Source of the DNA: Paramecium tetraurelia
Lineage: Eukaryota > Ciliophora > Oligohymenophorea > Peniculida > Parameciidae
Assembly (NCBI RefSeq): GCF_000165425.1
Contig: NW_001799055.1
Location: 65,804 to 129,803, forward strand
Direction of reading: 5' to 3'
DNA: 64,000 bases
Shown in pieces: positions 21,975-33,090 of this stretch (position 1 is the stretch's first letter; the number at the start of each line of letters is the position of its first letter). Made by a program: the position numbers and the translations under genes. The notes below the pieces were generated by a model. It worked only from the letters and a program-made list of their open reading frames with translations. It had not been told where the DNA came from and did not search any database.

Positions 21975-24900
21975 ATGTAAAACAGCTTTGAAGAGAACCA
22001 AGGAAAAAAGTTGATTGAAGCACAATTGATATCATACTATATGAGGAAGCTGCAAAAGTCAACTATTTTAGAGAGTCAGCAGCAGAGAATCTGTGCCTAA
22101 ATGATCCTGAATCACTTGCACGAGCTTCAATGTGAAAAACATCTTCTAGAGGGATTGGAGAATTTCTTCCATCAAAAGAATGGCCATAAGCGTGGGCACA
22201 TTCTACAGGCTAATGGTAATTAAATTTGTGATGCATCTGTCTAGATTTGAATCTTAAAAATTTAATCTCTACTAAATTGAGTCCTTCTTATGAAAGTGTT
22301 ATCCAGAAGATGCTTCAACAGTATATAGCTCGTGAGACACCTGAGCCCAAACGACAATCCAGATTTGAGAGCGTAAGGAACAAATCGTAATCCCTTTAAT
22401 AATTAAATGGTGGTCGAGTTGTGCGCCAAGATTATAAATCGCCAGTGGAATACATGAGAAAATTAAAGACTTGTTTTGGACATGCTCTTCATCCAGACAA
22501 TCAAGATTAGGAGGATCCATACATACCAGTGTATAACGTAATATATGACAGGTAAAACATGTTATGTAGACTAATTAGAACTGGTCAGTTATTATTGACA
22601 GGAGATGATTTAGGATTAATAAAGATATGGTCAGCATCCAATGGACTGCTATTGTAATCACTAAAAGGTCATACAATGGCAATCAATTCAATGGATATTA
22701 GTTATTGTAACAAATATTTGGCATCTTGTAGTAATGATGGTTTGGTGATCGTATGGGATATTTAAATTGGCAAGCCTGTGGCAGCATTAAAAGTACCTAT
22801 ATACTGTATTCAAATAGGAAGCATAAGATGATCCAATCCTGGTTTTGGTATTTTATCAATGTAGTTCTCAAAATGTTAATTATTTGACAGTAGCTAGTGA
22901 AAAGGGATATGTCTATATCTATGATGTGTAGGATCTGATTAAATGCAATGGGAGTATATTGGGTACATAGTTCAATTCAAAAATTAAGTAATCTGCCATC
23001 AAACATCAAGCAGATATTATTAGATTGAATGTGAATTATAACAAAGCAAATAAAGGCAAAGTGAATGGGATATTGTGTATGGAATTCAACAAATAGGGTT
23101 ATTTGGCTATGGGAACAGATCAAGGAGAAATAATAATCTTTGATAAACCAGAAAATCTATCTAAAGCAATCAATAAGGTGGAATGGCGTGAACATTCTGC
23201 CACTGTTCATTTGGCTCGTTGGTCAAAGGATGGTGATCAATTGTTAACTGCTTCTTTTGATGGAAGTGCTCGTCTATGGAAATGGTAAGAAGGAGGAATT
23301 GCAGCTAATTAACATAATAGATCATAAGTGTTATTAAAATATAAATCTACTGAAGGGAGAAGAGTAGGAGAAATCCAATGTTTTGCTATTGCTTGGTCTA
23401 CAAAGAGTACTTATGCTTTGGCTTCATTTAGTAAGAAATTGAAGAAGAAAGGAGATGAGGAAAAATCAAAGACTCAAATTCAAGTTTATTCAACACATGA
23501 AAATTAAGTTATTCATTGTATGGATTAAGAGAATTTACCTTAATTAAAATTGGATTCTCACGTTGTGTTTTTGGAAGCTCATCCAATTTTTGAGGAAGTG
23601 GCATTATCAGCTGATGAAAATGGACTAATCATTTTATGGAATGTTCAAAAAGGTGTGCCTCTAAAAGTATTTCATGAACGAGGTTATCATTTGAAATTAC
23701 CAAACTTAGAGGTTCCTTTGAAAGATGGATGTTTCAGTCCAAATGGAATGACTTTCGTCGTATCCACAGATTTTGGATCTTTTTCTATTTATGGTTTTGG
23801 AGTTCAAGAAATCTTTGATTAGACTCCCATTGAATAGTTTTATGTTTCAGATTCTGAGCATCCAATAATAGATGAATCAGATGGATTTAGAGTTATGGCA
23901 TTAGATTCAGATATGGAATTCTGTTATGTTGATAGGGGAAGTATTTGTAATTTCTATAGAATGCCATATCATTATAATTTCCAGAATAACTTTAAGACTC
24001 TCTTTCCCTACTTGATATCCCAAGATTAACAAGGAAAAAAGAGTGTCAATCTATAAAAGCCTAAGTTATTTACATATATACAAATGTCCAAAGGGATTGC
24101 CATAGATAACATGAAGAACGAGGAAATGTTCTAAGGCTATTTTGCAGAGATGAAGTAAATGGAAATTAAAATTATTCATGAGATCAAAGAATTAATGAAA
24201 ATCTAAGATTAAGTCAGGATTTAAAAATTAGAAGGTGACATTATTGAAGTAGCTAATCAACCAATTCCAGAGAGATCACCTTCAAATCATAACTCCAAAC
24301 TTATCAAAAAATTAGAACAAAAGTCAGGCGAATTAATTAAAAGAGCTTTAATTAAAGAAGATGAAGATAGTAGTCCATAAGTGTCTTAATAAGCACATCA
24401 ATAAGCAGTGATTACTATTAATGAATCCAAGAAATAGAGTTAAAGAAGAAAGAAGGTAATTGAAAGTGAAAGCGAAGAAGAAGTAAGCAAGTAGAGTAAC
24501 TAAAATGTTAAGGAAGATGTTCAAATAGAATAATCTCCTTTGTAGACAAGATCTAGAAGAAATTAAAGAAGTCAATAAATTAGATTAATAATCCTTAACA
24601 ATCATAGACAACAAAACGAATTAAGACGTAATAGATCACAAGTCACTGAATAATGTACAAGATGCAGAATTTTAATGGATAATGTTGTTCGTTGTCCTGA
24701 ATGCAAATCAGCTTATCATTAAGAATGCAGCGAAATTCGTCTATTCTTATGTGAATTGGATTTTGGAACTCAGAAAAGAATTTGTATTAATTGTATGGCA
24801 TAATTTTAAAGAAAGAAATAAGCTCAAACTAGACAAGGAGATCACTTGAGAGACAAGTATTTAACTGATGATACCAATTCCCCTCAGATTGGAGATGATG

Positions 24901-25945
24901 TTATCTTCTTTACCAAAGGATATGAACAATATCTCTAAAAATGTCTATAAAATTTAGATTTATCAGAATTATCCATTGATTCTGCATCAAAAAAAACCAT
25001 TGTCTTTCCTGGAGATATTCTAACAGATTAAGAATCAGCCAATTTTGTATATTGCAGAATCGTCAATATAAATTACATTTTTCCTGTCATCAATACAGTC
25101 TTTAAAAGACAAACTAATTAAAACACTTATATCCTATAAGTTTTTGAACTTCAAACAAAGGATATGACTTTTAAATGCTTTTACTCCTATGATTGTGATC
25201 CTTATCTTATTTTAGAGGAATCGTATGCTTCTAGTGTCAGGTAAATTCGACCATATTTGAATCAACAATAAATAAGCCTCTAAACTGATACTGATAAAGA
25301 TAATGGATTTGGCCATCAATATCAATTCATCGCTTAAGAAACTCCTGATAATTATCTCAATGCCAGTGATTGGTAAGTTTTGAAATGCAAGAGAATTAGC
25401 GATGAAACATACCAACTAAGGAATCAGAAAAGCATGATTGCTTATTGTCATTTAAACTTCTGGGAAATTGCCTCAATGATGCATAAATCTAATAAATCAA
25501 TTGAAATCTAAGGGGCTTCCTTATAATCTGCTTTGACTACTAACGAGGCTTAATAAATTAATAGAGACATTAATGCCATGATCAAAAAGTAAACTAAGAT
25601 AGCCTTTTTCTTTTCCAATGAAGTTGATGTCCAACAGTATCCAGAATACCTAGATTATGTGCCCTTGATGAGTTATATCACACTCATTCAAAGAAGGTAT
25701 TTATATCCATTTAATTCTAAAGATTAGAAAATGATTTCTATAGAAGTAAGGATCAAATACTTAATGATGTTGAAAGGATCAGAAGAAATGCATATATTTT
25801 TAATCCTCCAAAATCTGAGGTCTGTGATTTAGCTGATAAATTAGCCAACCTTTTACATTCAATTGTAAATGGAGATTCACTCCCACAGTAAGTAATAGCC
25901 TAAGTTAGAGAAATTCAGACAAGAAAAAAAAGAAAATTATTTTGA
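21975..25945 (+). CDS. BRWD/PHIP-type WD40-PHD-bromodomain chromatin protein, 1296 aa
   Basis: A chromatin reader in the BRWD/PHIP family. ATG at 21975 begins MQNSFEENQGKKLIEAQLIS. The N-terminal helical region is followed by WD40 blades (LLTGDDLGLIKIWSASNGLL; YLASCSNDGLVIVWDIQIGK; LLTASFDGSARLWKW; DENGLIILWNVQ). Near residue 890 lies a C4HC3 PHD-type finger: CTRC, CPEC, YHQEC, and CINC 18 residues later. The BRWD-typical block PQIGDDVIFFTKGYEQYL follows, and a single bromodomain ends the protein (RLENDFYRSKDQILNDVERI, then RRNAYIFNPPKSE). Introns of 29, 25 and 26 nt give 1297 codons. Animal homologues have two bromodomains and no PHD finger here. Confidence 0.9.
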
Positions 25946-25975
25946 TTAATTTTTATTTTAGTATTTAAGTTATAT

Positions 25976-26920
25976 TCAATCTAATAAGTTTATCTTTTAT
26001 TTAATTACTTATTTATTTGGTTAAACATTTTCTTAATTAACAACATCTAAATATTAACTAATATAGTACTTTAATTTGTCATTTAAGACTTTTAACTATT
26101 TTATTTGAAATCCAACCCTCTATCCTTAACCACCATAACATCATCCATGCAAGATTCAGGATAGTAATATCCATTTTCATCTTTCTTATAAGCGGAATTA
26201 GTGGCCACATTATTAATTAGACTATCAAGTTTTTCATTCATTTGATCTCCCCAACTTTCTAATTTATCATGGAATTTATCCATATATTTGTAAATATAAT
26301 TTTCCAACATATCATCCAACTTAGATTAAGTCTCATCATTAACATTACTGCATTAGGCTTATAGTTTTAGTTTATTCATCTAAATTTTTAATTTCATCTA
26401 TTTTGCTATTTCCTTTTCTTTATACAAAAGATTTCTATTTGTTAGTTGTATTGTTATATTTTATGCTTTCTATCTAACTTTAAAATAATATTAATGAATC
26501 TACTAGATTGGAATAGCGGTTCTTGGCATTCTGACTTATATTCTGAGTAATGTCTAATCAAACCTATGCGTTCTTTCAAATCATCAATTATCCCTGAACA
26601 TCCATATTTCAATAAATAATCTGTTATAATGAGTGTCTATTTTGAAATTTAAAGGTACTTTTAAAATATTATTGGCTGTGTTATTTGACGAGTTTAGTTA
26701 CTTAATGATTTCATTTATTATTTTTGGATAATGTTCTCTTGTTTTAGAATATAAGATTATACATTTGAAAACTAAGTTCAGCTATTTAGTCTAGAATATT
26801 TATTGGAAGTATGGTGCTTGGATAATGATAGGCTTAATCGAATAATTTAAGAGCTTTTTCATCTTGAGAATATCCAAATTTTTATTTGAAAGTGTATGTT
26901 GCTTCTTTAAAAAATTACAT
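25976..26920 (-). CDS. ENTH-domain (epsin-like) protein, 282 aa
   Basis: ENTH domains bind phosphoinositides and bend membranes during endocytosis. ATG at 26920 gives MQFFKEATYTFKQKFG. The ENTH fold is recognisable at HYPKIINEIIKQL, then ILKTLIITDYLLKYGCSGII, IRHYSEYK, and SIRQKAQNITIQLTNRNLLY, matching the family blocks for 'YK-L-LLDYLLKNGS', 'I--L--F' and 'VR-KA--I--LL'. The C-terminal part is charged and helical, with KKDENGYYYPESCMDDVMVV. Four introns (25, 22, 26 and 23 nt) give 283 codons. The last (gtacta...atttag) replaces an AT-only read-through that would overlap the BRWD gene. I see no DPW, NPF or UIM motifs, so clathrin-adaptor links are unproven. Confidence 0.85.
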
Positions 26921-27267
26921 ATAAATAATAATTTAAATTTAAAGTAATTCATCCGTTTTATCACTTTTAATTGATTTCTCTTTAATTATGAACTAACAGA
27001 GTAATGATAGCTAAATATTAAGGAATAAGGTAGATATATTAAAAATAAATAATAACCAACTATTTTAACTAATTATATTTAGTGTATTTAAAATTTGCAA
27101 TTTAATTCAGTTCCTCTGAAATATCCATTCCCTGATATCTTGAAGTTAAGTGAAATAACTTATCGAACCTTTTGATTTGTTTATTCTATTTTAGCTCACT
27201 CAATCCAAAGTGTATTTAAGGGAAATAAATAAAATTATTCATAAATATTTTAATTATCTGTCTATAA
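26921..27267. promoter_or_regulatory. Divergent intergenic region, epsin-like (-) / cold-shock protein (+)
   Basis: 347 bp of AT-rich DNA between two outward-facing starts, presumably containing both promoters. No specific element recognised. Confidence 0.4.
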
Positions 27268-27891
27268 ATGTTCCCTGTGAAGTTGATCGATTTGTACTTG
27301 TCCCCATCTAGATCGGAATACAAGGATTTCTCCACTGACATTAGTGAAAGTGATTTGGACTTTGATTCATTCAAATTAGAGCAAGTCCATAAACCTCCAT
27401 AAATAAAGAAGAGTTCTTCCTACCCCAGAAATTATGTATATAATTGACACTATTTGTTTAGTATAAGTAACAACTAATTGAAGAAAGCAACATTGAAGGT
27501 GATCAAATCATTTAGGAATGCAATCGCTTCGTTTAGGACCATTAAGTTTCTGTAACACAGCTACTTCAAGAACTTGCGCTTGAATAGCCAAAAAAAAATA
27601 GAAGCACAGGTTATCTAAAGTTCTTTGACGAGAACAAAAACTATGGATTTATTGTAATGGACTCTGATGGCTCAGATATATTCGTATATGCTGATGATCT
27701 TGTTAAGACAGGCATCGCAAAAGAGTATTTACGAACAGCTAAATTTGGAAACTACATCAGGTATGCATCTAATTTAATACAAAAGATTTACTTTCACATG
27801 CATGGAATATTATGGTAAATATAACAAATCCAGAAAAGCCGTCGATTTGGAGTATCAAAAGCCAAATCCATTCTTCCAAACCATATACTGA
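27268..27891 (+). CDS. Cold-shock-domain nucleic-acid-binding protein, 190 aa
   Basis: A single-stranded DNA/RNA-binding beta-barrel protein. ATG at 27268 begins MFPVKLIDLYLSPSRSEYKD. The first ~95 residues are acidic and Gln-rich. The cold-shock domain starts at STGYLKFFDENKNYGFIV, with the aromatic RNP1-type motif NYGFIV, then DSDGSDIFVYADDLVKTGI, and NYIRFTFTCMEYYGKYNKSR followed by KAVDLEYQK. Introns of 26 and 25 nt lie before and within the domain and give exactly 191 codons. The long loop TGIAKEYLRTAKF is typical of eukaryotic Y-box/LIN28-type domains. No zinc knuckle is visible. Likely an mRNA-binding or translation regulator. Confidence 0.88.
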
Positions 27892-28487
27892 TTTATATAT
27901 ACAAATTATAACTTAGAATATATAATGTTAAGTCCATTTTTGAAAGGGGTAATTTATCAATAAAAATTAATCATAAAACCATTTTACTTCATTTTAACAA
28001 AAAGACTTCTTTTCTAAAAACAAATAAAAAGAAAGTGATTTTGCTTTGTTTGCCTTAAAAAATGAACATAAATCTTGAATTTCTATATCCTAATTCAGAT
28101 TAGAGTGATAAAATTTACATTTAAATGTGATTGTAAATATTGAAGTGAAAGTAGAGTCATTTGATGAATAGGAATAAAATTTTAAAATAACTAAAATTTA
28201 AATCTCACTCAAAAGTCATCTTGAATCAAAACCACACTCTTGATTTCAATTTAGATCATAGTTAAAAACAATTTTGTGAGCTTTTAATGAAAAAAACAGA
28301 ATCCCAAAAATTATATAACACTTTTGAAATCCTTAGGATTCAAGTTGATAATAATAAAATTTAAATGTATTTTATAATTAAAATTACCATAATCGTGAAT
28401 CTAATTAAATATGTTTTGCTTTAAAAATAGGTAAGATATATCTAAGCTTTTACAAAGAATGACTTAATTTGAATTACATATATATTT
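27892..28487. other. Convergent intergenic region, AT-rich
   Basis: 596 bp between the ends of the cold-shock gene (+) and the 182-aa gene (-). Frames are short and AT-driven. No gene, repeat or RNA structure that I can support. Confidence 0.5.
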
Positions 28488-29061
28488 TCATTTATATAAG
28501 TTAAAAATTTACATAATTTTCTGATTTGTTATTGATTATTCCTTATCTATTACTCTAGAATATTTATTATATAAATTGTTTGATTTCAATATTTCCTCAA
28601 ATGCTTTTTTTTGATTGTCAAATAACTATTTGCATTCAAGTAGCTAGATATATTATTGGAAACTATACAATTTGATTCGTTTATTTTGATCCGCTAACAG
28701 ATCTATTTCGCAATTACATATATTTTTTATCTAACTCGAATTATTAAACAGTATTTGTTTCTGTTGTGCTTATTCTATCTTCAACAATATTTTCTTTTAA
28801 TCTTTGGCTTTGTTCTTCTGACTTAAGTCCTCTAAAATCTTGGGGATTCTGATGAGCAGACGATGAAGGAGTGGCCACCTTTTTTGGTGGGATCAAACCA
28901 AATTTAAAAAGAGGATTCCTCCTGCTTATTTTAGGGTGAGCCCTAGAGTCACTTATAATTTTCCAATCAGCAAATGTAGGTGTAAGTATATTTGGAAGTT
29001 TCGCTCTTTGTTCTCCTTGTTCTTAAACTGAAGATGCTCTAATTCTATGTAGTTATAGCAT
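28488..29061 (-). CDS. Unrecognised 182-aa basic protein, two exons
   Basis: ATG at 29061 begins MLQLHRIRASSVQEQGEQRA. The central stretch is Pro/Arg/Lys-rich (PKISRRNPLFKFGLIPPKKV, then ATPSSSAHQN), followed by a helical charged C-terminus. A 25-nt intron (gtatag...atctag) joins the exons into 183 codons. Third of a tight minus-strand cluster: only 50 bp separate its start from the stop of the 171-aa gene upstream. No domain recognised. The composition suggests a disordered, possibly microtubule- or nucleic-acid-associated protein. Confidence 0.7.
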
Positions 29062-29111
29062 ATTTTGAGACAATTTATAATAAAATAAAGAAATATAACT
29101 ATTATTTGCTT

Positions 29112-29685
29112 TCAATTCAGATCCAAGTATTTATTGATGTAAGAGTCACTATATTCATTATAACGATTTTCGTAGTCATCCATGATGTTTCGCATACAAG
29201 GTTTCAGTAGTATCTTTCTGTTTGAGCACATAATATCATCTTATCCATAGCAATCGTTTAAGTTATTAGTCGACTCCTAGTTCTCAGTAATCAGCTCTCC
29301 CTATTACTGTTTGATTTTCTGATATTGGACTAGTGGGGTAGAAGGGTAATTTTACTTAGTTTGTAAGGGAGTTGGTGATCTCGAGTGTTTTGCAATTCTT
29401 GATGAAGTTGAGGGTTAACATGTCCAATTTCTTTGAGTAGATTATATTTTTTGAGTTTGTGAATATTAGAATATATTCTTTATTCCTGCGATTATAAAAT
29501 TAAATAGAGTAACATACTTGTTAGGAACATATTTTGTGGATGCTTTATTTTTTGACTTAAGGAATCTTTTAGGTAATGGATTCAATAATATGAGGAAGGG
29601 ATTTTTTGTGACTCAGTTAAATGTCTTTCAAGGGTGCACAATTCTCTTTAATTTCTTGTAGGTAAATAGGGTAGTTGGCATTCAT
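29112..29685 (-). CDS. Unrecognised 171-aa protein, three exons
   Basis: ATG at 29685 begins MNANYPIYLQEIKENCAPLK. Two introns (32 nt with CAG acceptor, 26 nt with TAG) are both needed to keep frame and give exactly 172 codons. The body is Lys/Gln/His-rich and helical, and the end is acidic and Tyr/Asn-rich (NIMDDYENRYNEYSDSYINK). No family recognised. It lies 40 bp downstream of the 308-aa gene and 50 bp upstream of the 182-aa gene, all on one strand, but ciliate genes this close are normally transcribed separately. Confidence 0.7.
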
Positions 29686-29725
29686 TAAATAATTAATGGT
29701 ATTAAATAGTCGTTAAAAACAAAAA

Positions 29726-30652
29726 TCATTATTTGCTCATTTTTTTTTATAATAAAATCTAAGATTTTAATTCATGCAGTAATTTCAAAGGAGATCCCTT
29801 CAAATAAACATGTTCTGATTTCTTTCTTTTGGTTTAGGTCACTTTTTATTAACTAATCAAGGGTAATTTGATATTCATATTCACAGGCGAACAACGAGCA
29901 CTTTGAGATACATATTTATCCACAGTCTGATTTGGCTTAAGATTGTGTGATTAAATTATATCATGATAGATTCTGGGACTATGTAGTGAAGGTTTTTGTT
30001 TAATTTTATAATTTACTCTAGGAAGATGAGCGATTAAGACTTGACTCTAATTAACATTCATATTCTAAGCACTAGTCACTTGAGATTCATCGATTGTTCT
30101 TTGACTTGCAGTAAAATTACCATTTTGTTGTTTGATTTAAGTTGGAGTTTTTTCAAAGGTACTATTAGTCATAAATTCTTGAGTCTAATAAGCAATTTTC
30201 AATTCGTTAGCAAAGAAATATTCATACCCAATATTGGAGTCATCTTTTGTCAGTAGTCTTTTGCATTTTAATAATGTTTATTCAATAATTTAGTTTTGGA
30301 GTAATGTTTTTGCTTTTCTTTCCTTTCTTGTCGGAATCATATTTGTAATATCCTCTATTTTAAGAGGCACTCTAGTGATCATGGCTGATAACTGTCTACC
30401 ACCTCCTTTATTACGATGCATCTTCCTCTTTCTTTTTTTGACATGATGTGCTCTGATGTAGGTAATGGGTTATAAAGCATTCTATTTTTCAACGAATATA
30501 TTTGTTCCTCCGCACTCAGAACATGTACAAGTCTTCCTTCTAAACTTACACTATCCTCCGGTTGTGTTAAATAGATAGCATTTAAAGCTTCTTCCTCTTT
30601 GAGTATTCAAGGGAACGACTTGGCTGATTTATTTAAACAAGGGTTCCAACAT
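29726..30652 (-). CDS. Unrecognised 308-aa Lys/Gln-rich protein with an N-terminal Cys cluster
   Basis: A single exon from ATG at 30652 (MLEPLFKQISQVVPLNTQRG) to TGA at 29726-29728. Near residue 33 a Cys group (GGQCKFRRKTCTCSECGGTN) could bind zinc, and KKRKRKMHRNKGGGR around 72-86 is strongly basic and may act as a nuclear signal. The rest is Gln/Lys/Ser-rich with no domain I recognise (for example LKPNQTVDKYVSQSARCSP). Coding is supported by more than 300 codons without TGA. Function unknown; a DNA- or RNA-associated role is only a guess. Confidence 0.7.
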
Positions 30653-30802
30653 GGGGAATCTTTTGATTTTAATTGTAGAGTTGAAAGAAAATTACTTATT
30701 AGATTGTGAATTTTGGGACATTGTAAATAATTATTATAATTGCTTTAGAGATTTATTACTTAAGTATTAAAATAGCAATTAATTTATAATATTATTTTAC
30801 GT

Positions 30803-32673
30803 ATGAATTACCTTATACTATTCTATCTTGTTGTTTGCTTTGCTAATTCGGATGTCTGGAATATTAAATTACCATCCTAGGTCAAGTTATTATAAAAGCT
30901 AAGAGAAAAACGAAATGACAGAAAGCTTGAGGATGTTAAAACTTAATGGGAGTCAATAAGAATACATTTTGAATTCTTGGAATCTCCACCTTCGGATGTT
31001 TTAGAATAAACTAATACAGTACTAAATATAGTTAAGACATTTTTTGGAAGATTTATCTTGGTTAAGAGACAAACCGGAAATTTAGAATGGAAATCAAGCT
31101 ATGAAACCGATTGGCAAATACTGACTATTCCTGCTTCACTCCAAAAAAGTTATGATGCTGACTTGGTAGATAGCCAGAATATCATTAGGTATTCTTTGTG
31201 GGTTAAGAGGATAATCAAGACGTAGAATACATTGCAAGAGCAGCTCCTGTAATCTTTGATGAAACGACAGGAAGACCAATTTTTGGAATTATGCAAATGA
31301 ACAATTACTACATGAAAGAATTTTAGGTATAAGTACAATTCAATTTTAAAGGGAACAGATGCAAAATTTGAAGCAGCAGTTCAAGTAGTACTACATGAAT
31401 CCATTCATGGTTTAGGGTTCACTGATAATCTCTATTCAAACTATTATAATAGTACGAGTAATGAGAAATACGACTTTACAGTTTATCAAAGAGTGAATTA
31501 GCAAATTGATTTACCTACTCCAAGATTGACTCAGTTAGCTGAGAATCACTTTGGATGCTCTAAATTGGTGGGAGGAACTGTATTAAATCTTATTAATAAT
31601 TAGATGGAAGATCAGATGGGAGGTGGAACAGCAGGTTCACATTTGGAAAGGTCAATCTTTTATAACGAACTTATGACAGGTGCATTGATGACTGGCAATT
31701 CCCTCCTTAGTGAATTCACATTTGGTCTTTTAGAAGATACAGGGTATAATATGTAATTTGAGTTTAGATTTTATCGAGTGACCAAGCATATTTCTGATAT
31801 ACAATTGTGGGGAAAGGATAAGGGGTGCGATTTTTATAAGAATTAATGCTTTTCTAACTAATAATACAAGGAATTCTGTACTGATCCTTATGATGACTCC
31901 AACCAATCAGATAATCCTTTAAACCATTTATCATGCTCTTATACGCACACTGGAATAGGAATTTGCATGAATGATGGACTAGTAGAATGCCCTTACTATT
32001 ATGTGATTTCAGATTTAGATTGCAGAGATGCAGAAAATTATAATTAAACCTTATTTTAAGGATCTAACTTTCATTTCGGATATGATAGTATGTGCATAGA
32101 AGGAGGTTTCGTAAGTAAAATAAAACAATCAATTGACATTGGATATAGTTGTTATTAATACTCTTGCGATGAGAATAATTCATTAACTATCATAGTTGAT
32201 GGGGTGAAATATGATTGCAGTGTTGGAGGTTCATCTCCAAGTTATAACACTGAATAATATAAGTAAGGTATTGTTTGTCCCGATAATCCAAAGGACTTAT
32301 GTGAATCAGCTAGTGAATGCCCAAATTAGTGCAATAAGAAGGGATATTGTTTAGGAGGAGTGGTAAATATAATTGAATTTCAACGTTTTAGTGCACTTGT
32401 ATAGCTGGTTATTCAGGAAGAGCATGTGAAAAAAGTTGCACTAGTTATAGAGACGGAATTGAATGCGTTTAGAGTTGCTCAACAAATACATTTGCAGATG
32501 ACTCGACAATGTATTGTATAGGTTGTCCTGCAAATTGTGCCACTTGTTCAGCAAAGGATGTATGTACCTTGTGTGAGGATACTCATCTATTGGTTGGAGG
32601 ATTTTGCGAACCTCTACCAACTTATTCAGTAATTTTAGTAACCAGCATCATAGCCTTGTTTTTAGCCTTATGA
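30803..32673 (+). CDS. Leishmanolysin-like (GP63, M8) metalloprotease, 597 aa
   Basis: A surface or secreted zinc protease. ATG at 30803 starts a signal peptide (MNYLILFYLVVCFANS). The zinc site is HESIHGLGF, with the third ligand in GSHLERSIFYNELMTGAL, which also holds the Met-turn. ADLVFFVG, ARAAPVIFDETTGRPIFGI, FGLLEDTGYNM and a Cys-rich region follow. The C-terminus has an EGF-like block (GVCTCIAGYSGRACEKSC) and a terminal hydrophobic stretch VILVTSIIALFLAL that could be a membrane anchor or GPI signal. Introns at 31166-31188, 31327-31351 and 32363-32391 give exactly 598 codons. The extra EGF-like tail is typical of ciliate expansions of this family. Confidence 0.93.
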
Positions 32674-33090
32674 TATATTATTGGTAGACTAAATAAAACA
32701 AACAAAAATTTCATATTATAAATTAAGATCTTATGATTAAATCTAGTTCTAATTAAGTTTGCTAATGATTTAGTTTCATGTTATTTTGTTGTTATATTAA
32801 GAGTATCACTATTTAGAAATAGAAAATGGAAATTTACAAAAAGTATACTTTAAATTATTTTTAATATATATTTCTTTTTCTTTCAAGAACTTGCAATTCA
32901 TAATTATACTAAATAACCCCTGTTTTTTGAGTCCATAGTTGTAAATCTTAAATTTATTTTTTATACACAGATTTTCATTTTATAAAATTAATAGAAGCAT
33001 AGATAAATGAGATTAACTTAGGATAATTTTAAGAAAGTCTTGTGTTATATTTTGATGTAAATTAATAAAACATTTGCTTATCAAACTTAA
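32674..33090. other. Convergent intergenic region, AT-rich
   Basis: 417 bp between the stop codons of the metalloprotease (+) and the LCAT-like gene (-). No gene or signal seen. Confidence 0.5.

Noticed and set aside
25915-25975. Extension of the ENTH protein to a TGA at 25915-25917
   Set aside because: AT-only codons overlapping the BRWD gene; a standard intron gives a shorter, protein-like end.
30041-30256. Plus-strand 71-residue frame
   Set aside because: Antisense shadow of the 308-aa minus-strand gene.
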